This document shows positions 1 to 10,452 of a stretch of 64,000 nt of DNA, piece by piece. Each line of letters starts with the position of its first letter. Position 1 is the first letter of the stretch. The translations under genes and the position numbers were made by a program. The notes under the pieces are model-generated. The model saw only the letters and a program-made list of their open reading frames with translations. It made no database searches and was not told the DNA's origin. This DNA is from Tricholoma matsutake (lineage: Eukaryota; Basidiomycota; Agaricomycetes; Agaricales; Tricholomataceae), in assembly GCA_026075535.2 (NCBI GenBank), contig AP026547.1, positions 1,612,001 through 1,676,000 on the forward strand. The letters run 5' to 3'.

Positions 1-904
1 GCTGTATCGTTACTCGATTAAGAGGCTCGAGACTGTGAATGATTCAAAGTGATTTCGCGTCTTTCTTCGCAATGCAAAACCATCGCAACCGATACAACAA
101 GTTTAATGACTCGTATACTCCTGCTTCTATCTTCTTCTTTAGCATCCTGCAGATCTGTTCGTACAGACCAGGGGGTATAGGGATATTACATTTGACCTGT
201 GGAGTGTGAGGAATAACAGGGAATTCTATAGGAGGAAAGAAGCCAGGGCGGAAGCTTCCTCATTCTTGTTCAGTCCATGCGAAACCCATTTCGTGATTTT
301 GAATAAAATTGTGCATAAGCTTTTGTTCTTCTGGCCATAGAAAATTGCCGGAATGGTTTTTGTCAATAATAGCTTTGCATTCGAGTGTATATTGGGTAGA
401 AGGGATGAACAATGGGGGTTGAGGATTGAGTTTTGGCATTTGCTCGAGGGGGTCACCAGTGATTGTTTGAATGATGCGAAATCTATCGGGTAGTTCAGTA
501 ATAACCAGCCGAACTTTCTGTGAGACTGGTTTGTATTTCTTCTTTGATGCTGTGAAGGTTGGGTATATAGAGTTGGTTGATGAGACGTGGGGAGGGGACA
601 TGATAGTGAAGTCATGCATAGAGGTGGCCATCGGGCCTGATAAAGACATTGCATACTGGCGACTAGCCGTTAAATATAACGTTGCATACTGGCGACTAGC
701 CATTAAATATAAATTCGCAAGGATCAAAGAAAAGGAAATAGGGTTCAAAGAGTTTGAGGAGTCAATATCGGGAATAATTGGAGTGTACTTGATAGTTATA
801 GAGGAATTAGAATGGTCAAAAGAAATAATGAGGGCACACTGGTTATTCTCCAAGATTTTATCCTCTAGTTGCAAAAATCCTCGCAAACTACTCTTCTTCA
901 TCAA
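1..904 (-). pseudogene. Protease-RT linker and start of reverse transcriptase (G0)
   Basis: Residues encoded at 260-904 form the spacer that normally follows protease, including an SQKVRLVITELPDRF segment and the WPEEQKLMHNFIQNHE stretch before RT. In the next frame, positions 1-240 read IPHTPQVKCNIPIPPGLYE and RWFCIAKKDAKSL, then TGA, then IIHSLEPLN. This is the N-terminal finger region of a gypsy reverse transcriptase. The TGA replaces the conserved Arg in SLRIVHSLEPLN. The linker holds a 30-bp direct repeat near 645-710 (GCATACTGGCGACTAGCC twice). The catalytic part of RT lies outside the window to the left. Confidence 0.7.
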
Positions 905-909
905 TTAGA

Positions 910-1263
910 TCAGGGAATAGTCGGAATAGCGCAGGATCGTGTCAAGTTCGGATTGAATATAGTTATTGTCTGTGCTTTGTTTTGATAATTCTTGACCGTA
1001 CTCTCTGTGAGAATGTTGAATGGTCGTCTGAGCAGAATATTGTATGCTGGATCGTGGATGATGTGTATCTGCATATAGAGAATGATGCTACTGACTTTGC
1101 AAGGTACGTTCTGTGCCAAACCTAGACTCTGGTCAATACCACCATTAGCCAATTGCAGAGGGATGTGTATTGAAGGATCGTATGCGAGACCAAGTTCGTG
1201 ACAGACTTCTTCCAACATCGCGATGATTGATGAACCCGGGTCGACTATCTTTCCATTTCGCAC
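910..1263 (-). pseudogene. Aspartic protease domain of element G0
   Basis: The minus-strand ORF contains IVDPGSSIIAM, matching the D-[ST/P]-G active-site loop of retropepsins, followed about 60 residues later by the hydrophobic flap and an IHDPAYNILLRRPF segment typical of the ILLGRPF motif closing this family in mushrooms. Retropepsins cleave the Gag-Pol polyprotein inside the particle and act as dimers. Gly has become Arg in ILLRRPF, a change expected to damage folding. The ORF overlaps the linker ORF in another frame, so a small indel lies near 1200. Confidence 0.65.
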
Positions 1264-2045
1264 AAACTTTGGGTGATAGCGAAAGTAATTCTTCGGGGGT
1301 TAGAGTGATAATCAGTGTTTTCATTGATTGAGTGAAGACATCTTCAGTGATTTTGTCCTTTTGAATGGGAGCTTGGGTATGGTATGATGGGCCGTCTTTT
1401 GCTGTGCCTATCGATGCGAAGTTACGTTCGTGAGGAGGTAGGTACAAGTTTTCTTTAGCACCGTTGTAGGGATGTATTACCAGTTGTGATGATTGCTCAG
1501 AGATCGAAGATGGTGCCATATTCGAAGTAGGTGGGTTGGTCGCTGTGGACAATATCGATGGTGCCAGTGGTTGCGGGACGAATCGTTCGACCGTTGCAGG
1601 GATCGAGGGCCGTGGGGTAGGAGCCACTGGCACATTCGAATCAGTTTGTGTAAAAGGTCTACCACTTCGCAAAGCATATATCTCTTGTTCGAGTTGTGCG
1701 ATACGATCTTCAGCCATTGTGGATAAGTCGTTAATTTGGTAAACACCCTTGGATGGCATTGAAGAAACTGTTGAAGGTGCGATATTATACATTAGCGAAG
1801 GGGTAAGGTTAGATGGAGGGTTTCGTCGAGTCCATTCGTCAATCCTGTCCTTGATAAAATGACCAGGGATGCTTCATGGAGTGAATTGACCATTTGGGAG
1901 AATGATTTTGCCTTCCGTGTTCTTCTTACACTTTCCTTCATTGATATAAGACTGGCAAACCAAGCAGTCACTAATAAAATGCCCTGTAAGCCCACAAAAG
2001 ATGCAAACTAATGTTTCGAGCTGTTCCAAATGAAATCCGCTGTTA
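1145..2045 (-). pseudogene. Gag C-terminus: zinc knuckle and linker of element G0
   Basis: On the minus strand near 1955-2010 the frame reads CIFCGLTGHFISDC, a perfect CX2CX4HX4C zinc knuckle of the nucleocapsid type that binds the element RNA. About 25 codons later the frame has a TGA just before a SIPGHFIKDRIDEW segment. The frame then stays open into a 215-residue Thr/Pro-rich linker (1145-1792). The TGA sits where related proteins tend to carry Arg, in keeping with CGA to TGA decay seen across the window. No enzyme motif is visible in the linker, which leads into the protease in a different frame. Confidence 0.65.
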
Positions 2046-2314
2046 GGTCAAGTAGTGTTCGTGGTCTTCGAACCTGCTAAAGCTGTTACAAGAGTGGCTG
2101 TGAATTTCTTGAGGATTTCCATAAGGTCTTCTGATTTAATTTGGGGCAAAGATGTCGATGTTGTTGGGATTGCCGAAGGTGCTGAAGAATGCGAACTAAG
2201 TAGCGATGTCGAATCCGAGCCAATAGATCCCGCTAAAACAAATTTTGCCACTGCGTGAATATTGTCAAGTGGGTAGGGGTTGTTGGGGTAGTGATCAGGG
2301 AATTTTAGTTCAAG

Positions 2315-2905
2315 TCATCGAGCGATTCTAGCCCATAAGCCTGGTTGGAAACCCCTGATGAAGGCTCTGCTTTGTTCCGCATCGGAAATCCTGCCTTTAG
2401 TAGATAGAAACTTTGTAATGTTATAGAATGACCGGTAGTATAATCCCAAATTGCTCGCGTTGTAAATACCTATGCAAAGTTGTTCGCTGATGAGTTTGTC
2501 CATGTCCGAAATCGACCATTTCCGATCGTCTTCAGAACTGGGGTACAGTTGGTGAATTGTGGTGCAAAAGTTCTGGAACGAAATGCCGGCGTCGTATTCT
2601 GGAATCGATTCCCAGAGTTTGGAAGTGTTGATATTGATGTAGCGACAAGCATGCTTCTTCATATCCTCTGAGTTCATGACATTGCATCCCGAGAAAAGCA
2701 ATTCAAGTTTGTTAAAGTATCTGCAAAGTTCTTGCGGCTGGGTAGGGTCGAATTTCGGAGCCATGGAATGACCACAAGCTGGCATCGTTGCTTGCGTAGT
2801 CATGACTGTGATGTTTCTAGGAGTAGGAGTCAAAACTTGTGTGAATGATGGTAGAGGAGTCGAAGTTGTTGGAAGGATGAATGAAGATGTAGATGATGAA
2901 GACAA
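2315..2905 (-). pseudogene. Gag capsid-like region of element G0
   Basis: A 196-residue ORF with a Ser/Thr/Pro-rich N-terminus. It is followed by a helical region containing KFDPTQPQELCRYF and KHACRYININTSKLWESIPEY, which resembles the capsid part of Gag from basidiomycete Ty3/gypsy elements (a conserved FDP..P.EL..FF start and an LWE.lPEy motif). Gag packages the element RNA into cytoplasmic particles. The reading continues in other frames toward the zinc knuckle near 1990, so the ORF is only part of the original Gag. The Ser-rich lead (2850-2905) extends further upstream with no clear start codon. I am confident of the family and not of the exact limits. Confidence 0.7.
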
Positions 2906-3410
2906 AGAAGTAGAAGATGATGTTGAGGGCGATGATATTGGTGAAGGGAATAGTCGACGATGAGTCGATTCTGCTTCGGAAACAGGTATAAGAATATCTC
3001 CTGATTGTTTGAGAGATTCGAAGGTGTGACGAGTGTCGATCTGTAGGTTTCTAGCTTGTGTTGGCCTAAGCTGGGAGATTTGAGATGGATTAGGCGATGA
3101 AATGATTTAGAAACCCCTTATGGTGGGCTCCAAAATGATGATACTCAACCAGGAAACCCAAACAAAACCCACAATAAGGGCTCGAATGGTATAACGCTAG
3201 TTAGAGGAAGGTTGCAAGGTGGTACTAAATATCACCGCTGTAAACCAGGGGTATGAAAACAACTCTAAAGGGTGTGCAATGAGGTGCAATGAGGTGCGAT
3301 GAGGTTCGAAGAGGCTCGAAAGTATTCCAAGCGCTGCGATGATGTTTGAGAGAAGTTTGATAATAATCAAGGGCATACAAAGTGCTGCAATAACGTTTGA
3401 GGGAAATTTA
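2906..3410. other. Non-coding flank of G0 with short degenerate repeats
   Basis: No gene is recognised. Positions 3270-3330 hold about five head-to-tail copies of a 10-11 bp unit close to GAGGTGCAATG. A looser duplication of an approximately 60-bp AAGT(G)CTGCRAT...GTTTGAG unit spans 3330-3440. The left part probably contains the 5' LTR or leader of element G0, but I could not find matching LTR ends. Confidence 0.4.
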
Positions 3411-3890
3411 ATGAAGTTCGATGAGTATTCAAAGAGGTGCAATGATGCATCAAGTGCTCCCTCTCCCACTCCCACTCCCTCTCCCACTCCCTCTCCCGCT
3501 CCTGCACTGACACATGCCACTCCCGCTCCCGCTCCCACTGGGCTTGAGGAAGAAGGACATGGTCCTCAAATCAAGGTCATCCCCGCCACGCCACAAGATT
3601 CTCTTGAATCAGTTCAACATATGACCTCTGTGGATGTGCCCCTTCCTCCCCTCCTTCAACCCCCCTCAATCCCCAATGCTGACCCTGTGGAACTGGTAAT
3701 GGTATCCACCAGCAATGTGTTTGTACCACCCGCCCCTCCTTCACCGCTGGCATTGCATTCCCCTCCTCCTCCACAATTATGCCAATCCCCTCGCCATTTG
3801 TCACCCGCCTGGCCTTCAAGAAGTACCAGCCCTCAGCCAAACCCGAAGAAGAGAGCGGGAACATCCAAGGACAGAGAGGAGGTCAAATGA
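3411..3890 (+). CDS. Proline-rich ORF, unknown function
   Basis: An ORF from ATG 3411 gives about 160 residues. The N-terminal third is a low-complexity [ST]P/AP tract encoded by CTCCCACTCC-type repeats (3455-3540). The rest is Pro-rich with a basic end (NPKKRAGTSKDREEVK). No domain, signal peptide or membrane segment is visible. Pro-rich tails of this kind also occur in the neighbouring orphan gene at 4352-6348, so it may be a broken end of a related gene. The repeat content makes chance coding possible. Confidence 0.3.
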   Translation: MKFDEYSKRCNDASSAPSPTPTPSPTPSPAPALTHATPAPAPTGLEEEGHGPQIKVIPATPQDSLESVQHMTSVDVPLPPLLQPPSIPNADPVELVMVSTSNVFVPPAPPSPLALHSPPPPQLCQSPRHLSPAWPSRSTSPQPNPKKRAGTSKDREEVK

Positions 3891-4069
3891 GGCAGAAAAA
3901 AGTAATGGTTGGACCATTTTATTATACATTCATACAGAAATATTGTGGTATAATTAGTCTGAAAATTTCACATTTTTCCTCTTCTCTCTTTTAACAAGGG
4001 TTGTGTTTAAAATGGCCTCCTGTTGCGCAAGGTCATCAGCTGTCTTTCATTGTTGACCCTCTGATTGGT

Positions 4070-4300
4070 TGATTGTCAGGTTTTGTTGGGATGGGGATGG
4101 GGTCATCGGTTGATAGCTAACCGTTGATGATCCTACGTTGGCCAAGCTGGCCGCTGCCATGCTAGCCGCTGCCGATGTGATCGCCTGATTGTCAGGTTTT
4201 GTTGGGATGGGGGTGGGGTCATTGGTTGATAGCTAACCACTGACAATCCTTCGTCGGGCATGCTGGCCGCTCCTGTATCCTGGCCACAAAAAACGGGGCG
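4070..4300. repeat. Tandem duplication, period 116 bp
   Basis: The segment starting TGATTGTCAGGTTTTGTTGG at 4070 recurs at 4186 with the same following bases and then GGTTGATAGCTAACC. The two copies differ mainly by C/T and G/A changes. The duplication lies in the non-coding 3891-4351 interval, where no gene is seen. Confidence 0.75.
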
Positions 4301-4351
4301 AGGTTTACCACATTGTGATGTTTGTTGAGGAGGCGGAGTGGAGTGGTTGTT

Positions 4352-6348
4352 TCAGAACAGGGACGGATCAATAGGGGGGTCATTCACATTGTTGCCTGGC
4401 ATGGGTCCCATGTACCTCATGTACGTGTCTCGAGGTATAAGATACTGCAGTTCACCATCACCTGGACCATTAATTGGCTGTGGCTGAGTGACACCAGCAT
4501 TACAGAGTATGTCCATTGTTGTTTGATGGACTTGTACATCATTCAACAGAGTTGCACTTGTGTTTGAGTTGTGTGGCTGTTCTGCTGTCGACCTTTGGCC
4601 AGGTTTCTCTGGCTTGGATTTGCCTTTTGCAACTTTTATGACTCTCAATTGTGAATGTGGGTTGGGAGAAGATGCACCTAAGCCTTGGGATTGGCCTTTG
4701 GGGTCGGGCATGGGCATGGGCATGGGAGCGGGTGTGGGAGCAACTGAGTCAGCATGGGCCACTGAGTTGTCTGCACCAGGCACAGCAGTGGTAGCGGCAG
4801 TGGGGGAGTCTACATTGGGCACGGCAGCGGCATCTGCATTATGTTGGCCAGTGTGTTTGTGCATCCATCGAGAAGGTGTAGGGCTATTCAAATCATTAGG
4901 ATATTGTGCAGGAGAGACACTACCATCATGTAGCTTGATTCTTTTGAACCTGAATGCCCTCTCAGGGCCCTGTGCCATTTGCCACTGCAGAATGTGGTTG
5001 AAGAAGTCTTCTATGACACTCTTTTGCATGTTCCGTGGGTCTGTCCATTTGAACCTGGCTGGGAGATATTCTGGATTGATGAATGTTGATATGTGCTTGG
5101 CAATTGCTGTGAATGGGACATGGCGAGTATGACCATTGTTCAATAGTTCTGCATGCAGATAAGTAACAACTCATTGAAAAGGAAGTGATCATACTGTAAT
5201 GCTGCCCAACATACAACTTAAACCATTCCTCCAGCTCTTTTTTCTTGTACAGTGAGCCTTTCCATGGTGTGGGTAGGATGGGGGACCCATTGCTAGTCAT
5301 CTCAAGTCAGATTTGCATTGAGTCACCATGTGCTGTTGACCTTGAAGCAATGTCTGATGTACATAAAGCCTTGATATAGCCCATGAAGTGGTGCTTGAGC
5401 TCTGTGATCTCATTATTATATGTGTCTATGAAGGATCATGCAGGGGTGGCCATCAACGATGAAACATTTTTGTGACTGTGATTTGGGAGGGGGATTAGCA
5501 ATGGCAGTGGCAATGGCAGCGGAAGATTTTCACTCACATGTCAACAACCATCAAACCATCAGGTGCAGTGTAGGCCATGAATGTCACAGATAGCACCCCC
5601 ATTTCTAGCCACTGTTGTCATGCAGTCTCCTCCACATGCTTAACCAGGTTCTTCTCTGCTCGACTGCAAAACATCAATAACATCATTGGCAGTGGCAATG
5701 GGAATGGGAACAGGAATGGCAATGGGAATGGGAATGGGAATGGCAACGACAACGGGTTAACATACATTTGCTTTGTTTTCTCTGGATAACCTTCCCCCTC
5801 CATTTTCTCCTGCTCAGCCTCAAGCACTGCCTTTTCCTCTGCAGTCATGCTTTCAAAAACCCTCTTGATGGCTGGCAGTCGGATCTGGAACCATCCAGGC
5901 ATACTTGTGGATGCATCCTGAACACCTAACATATCTCCAATCTCTTTCCAAACTTGGTCCTGGTGTAAGCTCCAGATCACTTCTGATCACTTCACTTTGA
6001 AGTTGTTTGACTTCCTTGAGGAGCCTTTCATCATTCACCAGTTGTTCAAAAGCCAGTTTGTTAGTTCCTGGCAATGTGATCAATAATACAACATTGAATG
6101 GGATGATACCCCACCTTGGCATGCATGCGACTCTCCTCTGGATCTATTGGGGTCATCTCAATTGATGCCCAGTAATTAAATATGGTGGGGAGAATGTCAG
6201 TCTTGAGTATTTGGAGGCGGGCAGCTTTTGATTCCTGAGATCGGAATCCATCTTTATAAGGCTCGATGATCTTCTGCTCTTCGACTGTATATTGGCTCCC
6301 CTTCCAGTACTGTCTGTGTCCTGGGTTCTCTGATGGCTCAGGTGGCAT
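4352..6348 (-). pseudogene. Spliced orphan gene (gene X), Agaricomycete family of unknown function
   Basis: Reading downward from ATG 6348, at least four introns (6068-6114, 5664-5765, 5476-5537, 5149-5194) can be removed so that coding joins smoothly. For example, EEWFKLYVGQHY joins KLLNNGHTRHVPFTAIAKH across 5149-5194. The N-terminal part has an YTVEEQKIIEPYKD...ILPTIFNYW block, then a GWFQIRLPAIKRVFESMTAEE block, then PEYLPARFKW and a Pro/Met-rich tail. I recall such proteins as repeated, transposon-associated orphans in mushrooms, but no function is known to me. In-frame TGA codons (for example in EETA-stop-QQW near 5618) sit at probable Arg positions. It is divergent from the KDZ gene at 6490 with 141 bp between starts, so the two may share a promoter or even an element. 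Confidence 0.55.
5664..5765 (-). repeat. Hexamer microsatellite inside an intron of gene X
   Basis: The minus-strand intron GTATGTTAAC...TTTTGCAG contains about ten GCCATT/CCCATT hexamers in a row (plus strand GGAATG/GGCAATG). With 102 nt it is the longest intron in the gene. Translating it gives a spurious Pro-Leu-Phe run, so it should be removed from any protein model. Confidence 0.7.
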
Positions 6349-6489
6349 TGGAGGGGATTAATGTGGAGGAAGGAATTGTCCTTGCCATTGGGTTTCACTT
6401 GTCATTTGGCATGAGGATCACATGAGGATAACACAAGGTCAATAGTACAATAAATAGCCCATCAACGCAATTGATTCCCCCCAATCATC
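6349..6489. promoter_or_regulatory. Divergent promoter region between gene X and KDZ1
   Basis: 141 bp separate the two starts. The motif set GGATCACATGAGG, GGTCAATAGTACAATA and AATCATCATGAGCCT also lies upstream of the second KDZ start (19117, minus strand, 19118-19200). Conservation upstream of two separate KDZ copies suggests either promoter elements or the element's subterminal sequence. Confidence 0.45.
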
Positions 6490-7537
6490 ATGAGCCTGAC
6501 AAGAGCTCCTTACAAGCAAAAGAGATGATCAAAGAACAATGCCACCCTGCGTGAGGACGATGATGGTGCAGTGGATACTGTCACACATAAGGAAGTTGAG
6601 GTCAACACGAGACATGGACCAAAAACAAAGTGTATCAAGGTTCCCTTGCCTCCGGTTACAGAAGAATGTGGTGAATCGAGTTCAGCTGGTATCCACGACA
6701 ATCCAGGTCTTGCTCCAGAATGGGATACGCAAGAACCTCAGGTGGCCGATGAGCCGGTTCAGCCATGGATTGGCATGGTCAGTTTCTGACATTGATTGAC
6801 TTACCGAGGCTCATGTACAAATAACAGAGGCAGCGAGACTATGTCTTGGAGTTTGTCAGATGAATAGATGAACTGCTGCAAGCATCCCTGTCTCGGCAGG
6901 CATGGTCAATCAACAAACAAGTTTGCAACCACTGTTCATTCAATAAATGGGCAATTTGGAGATGCATCGATTGTTTGCTAGGAAGAATGCTTTGCCAAAC
7001 ATGTATGCGGGTAACACACAGGCAAAATCCCTTCCATCGCATTGAATCTTGGACTGGCATGCACTTTCACAGGGCCGAGTTATGGGAGGTTGGCACATAC
7101 CTCTTAGTTCAGCACCAGACAGATCAGCCGATTTGCAATGCTGTTCAGTTCCAAATGGAATATCTGGAAACATTTGAGGACATGAAGGATAAAGCAGAAC
7201 AAGAGTCGGCCAATTGGGGAGGTGATGATCAGCATCAGCCTTCATCACATCAATCAGCATTGGCCCGTGTGATGAGTCAGGAGCGGCAATGGCAATGGCA
7301 ATGGCAGATGAAGCAGGGGACAATGAAGCATTTTTTGATTCCCTTGATGAGCTTCTGATTCAAGCACACGATACATATGTTGATGATAGCCTACAAGACT
7401 TCTTTGATGGCAATGATGCACATGAAGTTGAACAAAACTTGATGGAATCAGGACTCCACATACCAAATGATCTCTTGTGTCTGGATTTGGAGTTGCCTTT
7501 TCCGGCCCGATTGCAAAGAAAAAGGGTTGAAGATTGA
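6490..7537 (+). pseudogene. KDZ transposase, N-terminal part only (KDZ1)
   Basis: The gene starts MSLTRAPYKQKR and has an in-frame TGA at the next codon, where KDZ2 has Arg. An intron at 6778-6827 (GTCAGT...AACAG) joins IGM to RQRDYVLEFV. The second exon encodes the CxC2-type cysteine cluster: CNHC, then CIDC, CQTC, then THRQNPFHRIE and an AELWEVGTYLL tail. This region is typical of Kyakuja-Dileera-Zisupton transposases in mushrooms and is thought to bind DNA. The ORF ends after an acidic segment (DEAGDNEAFFDSLDELL), far short of the DDE catalytic domain. It lies tail-to-tail with KDZ2, so a deletion or rearrangement joins two KDZ copies near 7540-7620. Confidence 0.75.
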
Positions 7538-9600
7538 GAGACTTTTGTTCGACATGGTCATGGTTGGTGATCAAGATAATTGTGTTTACATCATGTTTAC
7601 ATAATACATGTGGCCCTTTTCAGTCACAGAGGGGAGATATAATTGGCATTTGTTGATCTAAATGCATTGTCAGCCCTCAATGCTAATTCATACCATGAAG
7701 CGTGCTGGTGATTAGCATAGGCTAGCGGACCAGGAAGGGTATTCTTGGACTGTGAGGCTGACTGCCACCATTGGCTGTGATAGATGAAATACCACACAGT
7801 CCACTGCATTTCATATGTGACCAGTAGAAATTCCTTTCTCCATCAATTTCTCTGAGCCCGTGAAGGAAGCCAATGTACTCACCTGACTATGAAAATTGTT
7901 AGTACAATGAATACGGATGGCTACAAAATATCTTTACATTCCCAGAATCGGCCAGCATTGGCAACAGCATTGGCAGCGGCATCGAGAATGGGAACAGCAT
8001 TGGCATCGGCCATGAGACCAGTATGAATGTGAGAATTATGCCAAATCCAGGACAGACGAACAGAGGTGGAACCAGGTGCATTCAGATTCAAAATAGCTGT
8101 GCTGGCATTGAGGTCATCCTTGGATAACTGCTGAAACATACTCAATGTGTCCTCATCACAATCCAGTGCCAGCATTCAGCTATGGCAATGGTTATACATT
8201 TGGGCATGCAAGCTAATTTTGTTAACCAACTCATGGACAACAGCTTGTGACTGGGTGCGAACTCCCTTTTGTGGTGCCGCTCAAATGATGTGTGAATATT
8301 GAAATGATTTGTTGGCAATGAGCTCCTGCAGCTGGTGCAGCAGTCAGTTTGCCTGGATCTTGCGGAGGTTAATCTCTACATCTGCAAGATTGCCATTAGA
8401 GGGGAGGTATACTTGTTGCTCCTCAACTGGAATAGCATGTGTGTGGGCTGGGAGATCTGACAGGCCCAATGCCACAGCACTGTCATCATCCAGGTCACCG
8501 GGGGTATCAAATTCCCCTTCATTATCATGGGTGATCCATGAGGGAGCAATGTCATGATCAGCAATGTTGGCAGCATTCTGTAACTGTGTTAAGGTTACCA
8601 TGTGAGATGTGAGAGCTTCTCTCTCCTGTTCAACAGCTTGCATGTCAGAAATGTGAGGTGATTTACCAAGTCAATGGACTTTGTCTCGTAATTCAATCCT
8701 GGTGACAATCAATGATGGGTTGTGATTGGTGGTAGGCAGTACAACTCACTGCATTTGTTCAAAAAGAATAGCAAAATCAATCCACTCCTCGACCATGGAT
8801 TGAACCAGTGCCGATGCCAAAGTTAAGGCTGATCCCATCCCCGCTGCCAATCCTGTGCCTGCTGCCTCTGCCGTTTCTGATATGTGAGTGGTATACATAT
8901 CCATTACCCTGATATCTGTGAGCCTCCAGGATTCTGCTGCCCTCACTTCATCCTCCCATCATTTGATTGCCAGTTGGCTGAATGCTGCCATTAGTTCACC
9001 ATGGTATTGGCTGAGTTGAGTAGAGTTCTCAAGGGCTTCCTGAGATTTTGAGCAGTGTGTGACTGTCATGCCAAGCATTTTCTTGTGATTTGAATCTGTA
9101 GCATGATCATCAAGCATTTCTGCCCGATGTGGCAAGGTCACTGTTCTGACCATTGGGGAAATGGAATCCAGTGATGCCCACAGAGACTCAAGTATTTCTC
9201 CTGCTACAATGCCGGACCGTGGAATGAAAGATGGAGCATAGCAAAAAAAGCATTCATCCTTGTGGCCATGAACATGCAAAAGCCCAATGGCCTGGTCAAT
9301 GGTCAAGCCAGTGGGAAGATGGGCACCAATATGTTCCCAAAGGTGGATAATGTACTGGCAGACAATGTTGTAAATGAGCATGACTCCCTGTTGAGGGTCA
9401 ACTCTGGTGGTCTTCAGTGCTTGAAGGAAAGCAAAGTCGACATTCTTTTGCTGTTCTCCACAAAACAGGTCTACCAATGCATTGGGCACATAACATCCAT
9501 GCCGTGCACATGCAATGGCTGCTACTCCAGTCCTGTCACATACCTTCGACACCAGAAAAGCATTCACAACAGCTAGGAATTTATTTTTGCAAGGAGCCTT

Positions 9601-9682
9601 CTGGAAACCCAAATACAAATCAGACCAGCTTTGGGGGTGGCATTGGGAACGGCATTGGCCACCACCAAGGGAAGGTACCTAC
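9601..9682 (-). other. Intron in KDZ2 with GGCATT hexamers
   Basis: GTAGGTACC...TTTCCAG on the minus strand. Removing it brings the reading to KAPCKNKFLAVVNAF, the expected continuation of the KDZ catalytic domain. It holds CCAATGCCGTTCCCAATGCC-type hexamers, like the introns of gene X. Confidence 0.55.
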
Positions 9683-10114
9683 CATTAATCTTTTCATTCC
9701 ACCATAAGCGGGACATGCGCTGAAGCTCATGGTAGAGGTTGACCACTTCTGCAGGCCTCATTGGCAATGTGACGTGCCCAATCAATTGGTAAAACTGGTA
9801 GGCTTCAATTCCAGATTACCAAGCTGAAAATGATCCAGGACATGCACAGTGAAAAGAGTGTGTATTTTGTTGAAGCTGGTGGGTTAGCGAGTTACTGCTT
9901 ACCAAGGGAATTCTGTGCTCCCCTTGACACTGGCAGGTAACCATCACCAAGTGATGTATTCCATTTGTATGCACCACATGGATGTAACTGTTGTTCAAGG
10001 CATCAGCAGTGGGTGGTCTGAATGTAATATTGCCATATCAGGAGTGGGAGCAGCATCGGTCCTCATGCATTCAGCTGTTTCAGTAGCATTAGGCAAATAT
10101 GGATCAAACCCATG
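9683..10114 (-). repeat. Second copy of an internal KDZ2 duplication
   Basis: This block repeats the segment at 10453-10938. Both begin (minus strand) with HGF[DQ]PYLPN, pass through LNNSYI[HC]VVHTNGIHHL and end in VVNLYHELQ.M. The copy at 9683 has small deletions that break its frame and lacks the AIPAAN repeats. It sits between LFLQAAIK and KAPCKNK, which are adjacent in other KDZ proteins, exactly where an intron lies. Confidence 0.75.
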
Positions 10115-10452
10115 TTTTATGGCAGCTTGGAGAAACAGCTCATATTCAGCCCAATTTGGGGCCATCCCACCTCCATCCCATAGCCATATATCAGTATCAG
10201 AGTTTTTCTGCCAAACATGATCAGCTTTGAAATTGCCATTGGCCACAAATATGTGTTTAAAAACAAATCTGAAATCCATAGTATCATTTTAGATGCCACT
10301 GCACCAAGGTATTTTGACACCCACTGGTTTGCATCGTCCTTCCAATTTTCCAGTATATCAATGCCTACTGGAGGACAGGCTGGACAGAAATTGGCAAGTG
10401 ATCCTGGTTCAGGATTCAAAGGATCTCTTTGATTGTGTCCATACCCTGCCCA

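Larger units (their letters stand above)
1..3136 (-). mobile_element. Truncated, decayed Ty3/gypsy retrotransposon (element G0)
   Basis: Read on the minus strand from 2905 downward, the order is Gag capsid region, one CCHC zinc knuckle, aspartic protease, a linker, and the first part of reverse transcriptase, where the window ends. This is the normal Ty3/gypsy gag-pol order. The frame is broken by several in-frame TGA codons and small indels, so it is a relic. A purine-poor stretch at 3116-3132 reads TGGAGCCCACCATAAGG on the element strand, three bases after a possible LTR end (...ATCATCA), and may be the primer binding site. I could not define the 5' LTR itself. It is unrelated in detail to elements A-C, because its protease has DPGS rather than DSGAGG. 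Confidence 0.8.
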
